Origin: Alphaproteobacteria bacterium
GTDB taxonomy: Bacteria > Pseudomonadota > Alphaproteobacteria > SMXP01
Direction of reading: 5' to 3'
Assembly: GCA_028280675.1 (NCBI GenBank)
Contig: JANQLI010000250.1
Coordinates: 1-9,529 of the forward strand
Length of the DNA: 9,529 nucleotides
Shown here: positions 6,014 through 9,529 of the stretch, piece after piece
Numbering within the stretch: the stretch's first letter is position 1
How the letters are laid out: each line of letters starts with the position of its first letter
Program-made: the position numbers and the translations under genes
Notes under the pieces: model-generated
Told to the model about the DNA's origin: nothing
The model's database searches: none
What the model saw: the letters and a program-made list of their open reading frames with translations, nothing else

Positions 6014-8377
6014 CTAATCCCTCGTCTTAAGCACACCGATCATATCAAGATGCATCATCTGCCGTCCAACAAGAAGTCCTGAGACAATTGCTGAAACAAC
6101 CACCACCAGCATCGCTAGGGCATATGTGGATGAATTGACAATGATCGGGATGCGGAAAATTTCCGTTTCAAAACCAAGCGCGATCAGAGCGGCCAGACCA
6201 TATCCAATCAACGCGCCCAATGGAAGTGAGGCCAAAGTGAGAATGGCGAGTTCTCCAAGCAAGATGTAGGCGATTTCCCCTTGGGTAAATCCAAGCACGC
6301 GCAATGACGCAAGTTCGCGCGACCGTTCGGAAAGGCTAATCCGCGCTGCATTATACACCACGCCAAAGGCGATCATGGCGCCAAACACCACATAGAACAT
6401 AAGTGAGATACTGATGGTCTCTTGAATCGTATTGCGAAACGATCGTATGGCATGTGTCTTCAATGCAATACCAGCAACAGCAGGTGTATTTTTTATTTCC
6501 TTGTAAAGGACATCTTCGTGATATTCATCAACCAGGACATGGAACCCTGACACCAAGGTTGGCTCTTGCAGGAAGGCCGCAAGTGCGTGCTCGTTCATAT
6601 AAGCCGAGGTGCCAAAATATTCCTCCAGCAAACCAGCGACCACAACATCATCTGCCTTACGCTTTCCTGTCATTAACTTCATATGCACTTTGTCACCGAT
6701 ATTCGCGTTGAGTTGATCAGCCAAGTATGCGGAAAGAACCAATCCCTTTGGCGGCACCTCAATCGGCTTCAAGGCGGTATCCAGAATACGATGGATCGTC
6801 ATGCCCTCTTGCATTCCCATGACGGAGACCTGTTCCGAGAGATGCCCATTCGTTAGTTTCACAGGCACAGCCCGATAGGGCTCTGCGGCTAATATGCCCG
6901 GCATGTTGGTGACAATGCGCTGCGAAGATGGATTGCGCGCTTCTGTAAAGGTCAGCGTCGCATCTTGGCGCTGGGCTTGGTAATAATAGACGTCAATAGC
7001 ATGCTCAAAAGCGTCTATCGGAAACATCGCCGCAATTAAGAGTCCAACAGACAGTGACATCCCTAAAACCGTCAAACCGGCGCGTATCGGCCATCGCCGT
7101 ATATGCCGGAAGATCATCCGGCTGGGCTCAGATATGCGCGCGATCAATCCCGATTTCTCAAGTAAGGTCACTTTGTAACTCACGGGCGGCGCTGTTTGCA
7201 TAGCCACAGCAGGTTCTATTTTCACCGCTTTTCGCACGGCTTGCATAGTACCCGCGAGCGTTGTTCCGAGCGCAATAAAAACACTAAGAACAATCGTCGA
7301 AGGATCATTCTGGTAATGGAGAAACGGAAAGCGGAAAAACATCGTGTACATTTCCGTCATGCCCTGCCCCATCCACATCCCCATACCAATGCCAATAACA
7401 ACGCCTAACCCGGTCAGCACCATGACGAATTTGGCGAAATGCCAGCCAATATCGAGATCCGAATAGCCAAACGCTTTTAAGAGGCCGATTTGCTCACGTT
7501 GCGTTTGGATGAGACGCGTAATCACGATGTGTAAGAGAAAGGCGGCAACGCCTAAAAAGATAGGCGGAATAATTTGTCCCACAATAGCGAGCTGCTCAAG
7601 TTCATTTGTAATAATAACATGTGAAATTTGTTCATCCCGTCCGGCTGCGCCGACACCGCCATAGGGTTCGATCAAGGCGTCAAGGCGCGTGATGATTCCG
7701 CTTTCATTAGCCTGGCGGAGTTTGGTGAGGCTCACTGCATTAAATGCCCCTTTCAGATCGAATGCCGATTCAAGAGCTTTGTGTCCCATCCACATAATTG
7801 CAAAGGTGCGGTCTTCTGGCATCAATTGGCCCGGCGCGACGGCGTAGATATATTCCGGCGTTAAAGCGATACCGACGATTTTCAATTTGCGCTTATTGCC
7901 ATTGATGATCGCGGACATGAGATCACCGATGCCAAATTGATGCGCTTCGGCAAAATTTTCGCTAATAATCACTTCATCGGGATCGGAGACATCAACCCAT
8001 CGCCCTTGACGGATCACAAGTTTATTCAACTCGGGCTGGCGCTGCTCTGGAATCGAAATCAAACGCCCTAAAGCCGGTTCAGACATGTTGGGCACATCAA
8101 GAGTGACATCCCGCACGATGCGAGTCTCAACACGCCCCACGCCAGGGATTGCTTCGATGCGTTGCTTCAAACTGTTTGGCGCGCGTTTGAGCTGCGCAAA
8201 AATATGACCGTAGCGATAACGCTCATAATAGGTGTCTACCGTTTCTTGCAACGACACATTCGTTCCAAACGCCATCACCACTGTCGCAACGCCGCATGCA
8301 ATCACCAGGGCAATCGCCAGTGCCTGCCCGCGCATGGACAGAAGATTTCGGATGAGTTTGAGGTCAAGCGCACGCAT
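6014..8377 (-). CDS. ABC transporter permease with two FtsX domains (YbbP-like, type VII family)
   Basis: A 787-residue inner-membrane protein from ATG 8377-8375; GTG 8383 would add two residues, but TAGGG just upstream suits the ATG better. It is an internal duplication of the four-helix FtsX unit. Approximate membrane segments, counted from the ATG: 18-38, 264-290, 315-338, 360-382, then 431-452, 654-678, 706-735 and 751-771. Each half carries a large periplasmic MacB/LolE-like domain between its first two helices (about 40-260 and 455-650). Each also has the FtsX coupling sequence: REQIGLLKAFGYSDLDI in the first half and SRELASLRVLGFTQGEI in the second, where the ATPase would bind. Eight helices in one chain differ from MacB, which has four per subunit and dimerises, and resemble E. 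coli YbbP. Such permeases work by mechanotransmission, moving substrates in the periplasm rather than across the membrane. The gene lies between the ATPase (seven-base gap) and the adaptor. Confidence 0.92.
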   Translation of the reverse strand: MRALDLKLIRNLLSMRGQALAIALVIACGVATVVMAFGTNVSLQETVDTYYERYRYGHIFAQLKRAPNSLKQRIEAIPGVGRVETRIVRDVTLDVPNMSEPALGRLISIPEQRQPELNKLVIRQGRWVDVSDPDEVIISENFAEAHQFGIGDLMSAIINGNKRKLKIVGIALTPEYIYAVAPGQLMPEDRTFAIMWMGHKALESAFDLKGAFNAVSLTKLRQANESGIITRLDALIEPYGGVGAAGRDEQISHVIITNELEQLAIVGQIIPPIFLGVAAFLLHIVITRLIQTQREQIGLLKAFGYSDLDIGWHFAKFVMVLTGLGVVIGIGMGMWMGQGMTEMYTMFFRFPFLHYQNDPSTIVLSVFIALGTTLAGTMQAVRKAVKIEPAVAMQTAPPVSYKVTLLEKSGLIARISEPSRMIFRHIRRWPIRAGLTVLGMSLSVGLLIAAMFPIDAFEHAIDVYYYQAQRQDATLTFTEARNPSSQRIVTNMPGILAAEPYRAVPVKLTNGHLSEQVSVMGMQEGMTIHRILDTALKPIEVPPKGLVLSAYLADQLNANIGDKVHMKLMTGKRKADDVVVAGLLEEYFGTSAYMNEHALAAFLQEPTLVSGFHVLVDEYHEDVLYKEIKNTPAVAGIALKTHAIRSFRNTIQETISISLMFYVVFGAMIAFGVVYNAARISLSERSRELASLRVLGFTQGEIAYILLGELAILTLASLPLGALIGYGLAALIALGFETEIFRIPIIVNSSTYALAMLVVVVSAIVSGLLVGRQMMHLDMIGVLKTRD
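6019..6023 (-). promoter_or_regulatory. Ribosome binding site inside the permease end, deciding the fusion-protein start
   Basis: GAGGG on the coding strand (6023-6019) lies in the last codons of the permease gene, nine bases before GTG 6009. It favours the 412-residue form of the fusion protein and indicates translational coupling. Confidence 0.5.
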
Positions 8378-8384
8378 GATCACC

Positions 8385-9131
8385 CTACCACGTTAGATCC
8401 ATGGCTGTGAGTTTATGGTCATTGACAGCAACATGATGAATTTGTCCATCGGCAAATGACAGAATGCGATCTCCCATCTGCGCAATAGGCGCATTGTGTG
8501 TGATGATGGCGGTTGTCGTCCCGACATCTTGATTGACGCGCATGAGGGCGTCGAGCACGAGACGGCCGGTCTTACTGTCCAAGGCCCCGGTCGGTTCATC
8601 GCACAGCATCACTTGGGGCCGTTTGGCAATCGCGCGCGCAATGGCCACGCGTTGTTGCTCTCCACCTGAAAGTTGCGCTGGAAAATGATGTATCCGATCT
8701 TTCAAGCCGACAAGTTCCAGCGCTTCATCTGCTTTCATGGGATTGGTGGCGATCTCTGTCACCAGCGCGACATTCTCTTTCGCAGTAAGAGATGGCACCA
8801 GATTATAAAATTGAAACACAAAGCCAACATGGTGCCGCCGGTATTGGGTCAGGCCCGCATTGTCGAGCGCGGTTAACTCTTGTTCACGGAAAAACACCTG
8901 CCCGCTTGTGGGTTGGTCAAGACCGCCAAGGATATTGAGCAGAGTCGACTTCCCACTCCCCGATGGGCCGAGCAGCACCACCATTTCATTTTCATAGATG
9001 TCAAGATTGACGCCGCGGAGCGCATGAATTTTGACATCACCGGTTTCATAGACCTTGGTGATCTCTTTTGTCGAAAAACACACACCATGAGAGGATTGCG
9101 TGTCTAGATCACGGATATGGGCGTCGGCCAT
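8385..9131 (-). CDS. ABC transporter ATP-binding protein, MacB/LolD/YbbA class
   Basis: A 248-residue cytoplasmic ATPase that powers the adjacent permease. All motifs are intact: Walker A GPSGSGKS (55-62, Lys61), Q-loop Gln107 in VFQFYNLVP, signature LSGGEQQR (154-161), Walker B VMLCDEP (174-180, Glu179), D-loop GALDS, and His212 in the switch loop THN. The phrase FQFYNLVPSLTAKENV is typical of LolD/MacB/YbbA ATPases that serve FtsX-type permeases. The start is ATG 9131-9129 with AGGGA six to seven bases upstream. A polar N-terminal extension of about 16 residues precedes the nucleotide-binding fold. It is the first gene of the three-gene operon, and its stop lies seven bases before the permease ATG. 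One ATPase dimer would serve one pseudo-symmetric permease chain. Confidence 0.95.
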   Translation of the reverse strand: MADAHIRDLDTQSSHGVCFSTKEITKVYETGDVKIHALRGVNLDIYENEMVVLLGPSGSGKSTLLNILGGLDQPTSGQVFFREQELTALDNAGLTQYRRHHVGFVFQFYNLVPSLTAKENVALVTEIATNPMKADEALELVGLKDRIHHFPAQLSGGEQQRVAIARAIAKRPQVMLCDEPTGALDSKTGRLVLDALMRVNQDVGTTTAIITHNAPIAQMGDRILSFADGQIHHVAVNDHKLTAMDLTW

Positions 9132-9169
9132 TCCAATTCCCTAACGTCACACCTAAAAAGGATCTTTCT

Positions 9170-9198
9170 ATTCTAGCGCTTTATTGGCGTAATGTTCG
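9170..9198 (-). promoter_or_regulatory. Candidate promoter for the ABC exporter operon
   Basis: On the minus strand CGAACA (9198-9193) and TAGAAT (9175-9170) are spaced by 17 bases. The -10 matches five of six and the -35 three of six. The predicted leader is about 30 bases. Position is good, sequence support moderate. Confidence 0.3.
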
Positions 9199-9240
9199 CA
9201 CATTTTTGAGACTGGCAATCGCCAAGCTGCATTGCGTAAA

Positions 9241-9263
9241 ACACATATCTATCATACACATAT
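9241..9263. repeat. Short direct repeat between the ABC operon and tesB
   Basis: ACACATAT occurs at 9241-9248 and again at 9256-9263, a 15-base period, about 70 bases before the tesB start. The surrounding 203-base divergent region also has an imperfect palindrome, TGGC-AATC-GCCA at 9213-9224. Either could be a regulator site; both may be chance. Confidence 0.2.
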
Positions 9264-9334
9264 AGGCACTTTCTTCGGCAAACCAAACGCGGCATATTGA
9301 CCGTGTTTGCAAGTCACCACGGAGCCTGGCACGG

Positions 9335-9529
9335 ATGAATGATGCCGTTGAGACGTTATTAAAATTACTCGACCTTGAGCAAATCGAGGTGAATATCTTT
9401 CGCGGGCGCAGCCCCAAAGACAGTTGGCAAAGGGTTTTTGGCGGGCAAGTGTTAGGGCAAGCTTTGGTCGCTGCGACACGGACTGTAGGCGAGAAGAGCC
9501 AATGTCATTCTCTGCATGGCTATTTCATC
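9335..9529 (+). CDS. tesB: Acyl-CoA thioesterase II (TesB), N-terminal part; continues past the window
   Basis: The first 65 residues of a TesB-type thioesterase, a double-hotdog cytoplasmic enzyme that hydrolyses acyl-CoA to free fatty acid and CoA. The signature N-terminus is plain: LLKLLDLEQIEVNIFRG, then WQRVFGGQVLGQALVAATRTV and HSLHGYFI. The GGQVLGQALVAA segment is the conserved core of the first hotdog domain. The catalytic Asp-Gln-Thr residues lie further on and outside the window. The start is ATG 9335-9337, with GGAG ten bases upstream and no better in-frame start nearby. The gene is divergent from the ABC operon and separated from it by 203 bases. The frame stays open to the last base, so nothing suggests truncation other than the window edge. 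Confidence 0.93.
   Translation, partial: MNDAVETLLKLLDLEQIEVNIFRGRSPKDSWQRVFGGQVLGQALVAATRTVGEKSQCHSLHGYFI

Noticed and set aside
6010..6036. GTG at 6036 as the start of the fusion protein.
   Set aside because: It would overlap the permease gene, add nine residues of poor character (CLRRGIRH) and lacks a ribosome site, unlike the GTG at 6009.
9181..9417. A 78-codon frame on the minus strand between the ABC operon and tesB.
   Set aside because: It runs antisense through the start of tesB and shows no domain or ribosome site.
1..9529. CRISPR arrays, tRNA genes, insertion sequences, phage attachment sites.
   Set aside because: No regularly spaced repeats, cloverleaf-like segments, transposase frames or long terminal repeats were seen on reading.

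Overview
The window looks like chromosomal DNA of a Gram-negative proteobacterium. An alphaproteobacterium is my best guess, from the overall look of the SppA, YbaN/DUF454, LpxO-like and HlyD proteins; this is an impression, not a computed assignment. Base composition is close to balanced, coding density is high, and most genes concern the cell envelope or lipids. I see no tRNA, rRNA, CRISPR array, insertion sequence or phage attachment site.

Layout from left to right. (1) Positions 1-197 (+) hold the C-terminal end of an XRE-type helix-turn-helix protein that resembles HigA/NadS antitoxins; its partner would lie off the left edge. (2) Positions 194-1819 (-) encode a 541-residue protein I cannot name. 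It ends on the same TTAA as the antitoxin-like gene, and looks like a beta-rich N-terminus followed by a helical alpha/alpha-toroid-like domain. (3) Positions 1933-2766 (-) encode a membrane-anchored aspartyl/asparaginyl beta-hydroxylase family protein of LpxO-like layout. (4) Diverging from it, 2922-3344 (+) encodes a small YbaN/DUF454 inner-membrane protein. A perfect 7+7 inverted repeat (2829-2849) lies between the two starts. (5) Positions 3389-4507 (-) encode an SppA-type S49 signal peptide peptidase with its Ser/Lys pair intact. (6) A 263-base gap follows, without a convincing gene. (7) Positions 9131 down to 4771 (-) form a tight three-gene operon: an ABC ATPase, a 787-residue double-FtsX permease, and an HlyD/MacA-type membrane fusion protein. 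(8) Positions 9335-9529 (+) are the start of tesB, acyl-CoA thioesterase II, divergent from the ABC operon.

How the parts fit. The ABC operon is a complete inner-membrane and periplasmic half of a tripartite exporter. The adaptor carries an R-x3-L-x6-S pattern like the TolC-docking motif, so an outer-membrane channel encoded elsewhere is expected. The permease layout (two FtsX units in one chain) is YbbP-like rather than MacB-like, and its position divergent from a thioesterase gene recalls E. coli tesA/ybbA-ybbP. A lipid or hydrophobic cargo is therefore a reasonable but untested idea. The most unfamiliar item is the 541-residue protein at the left; most of the rest is recognisable housekeeping or envelope biology.
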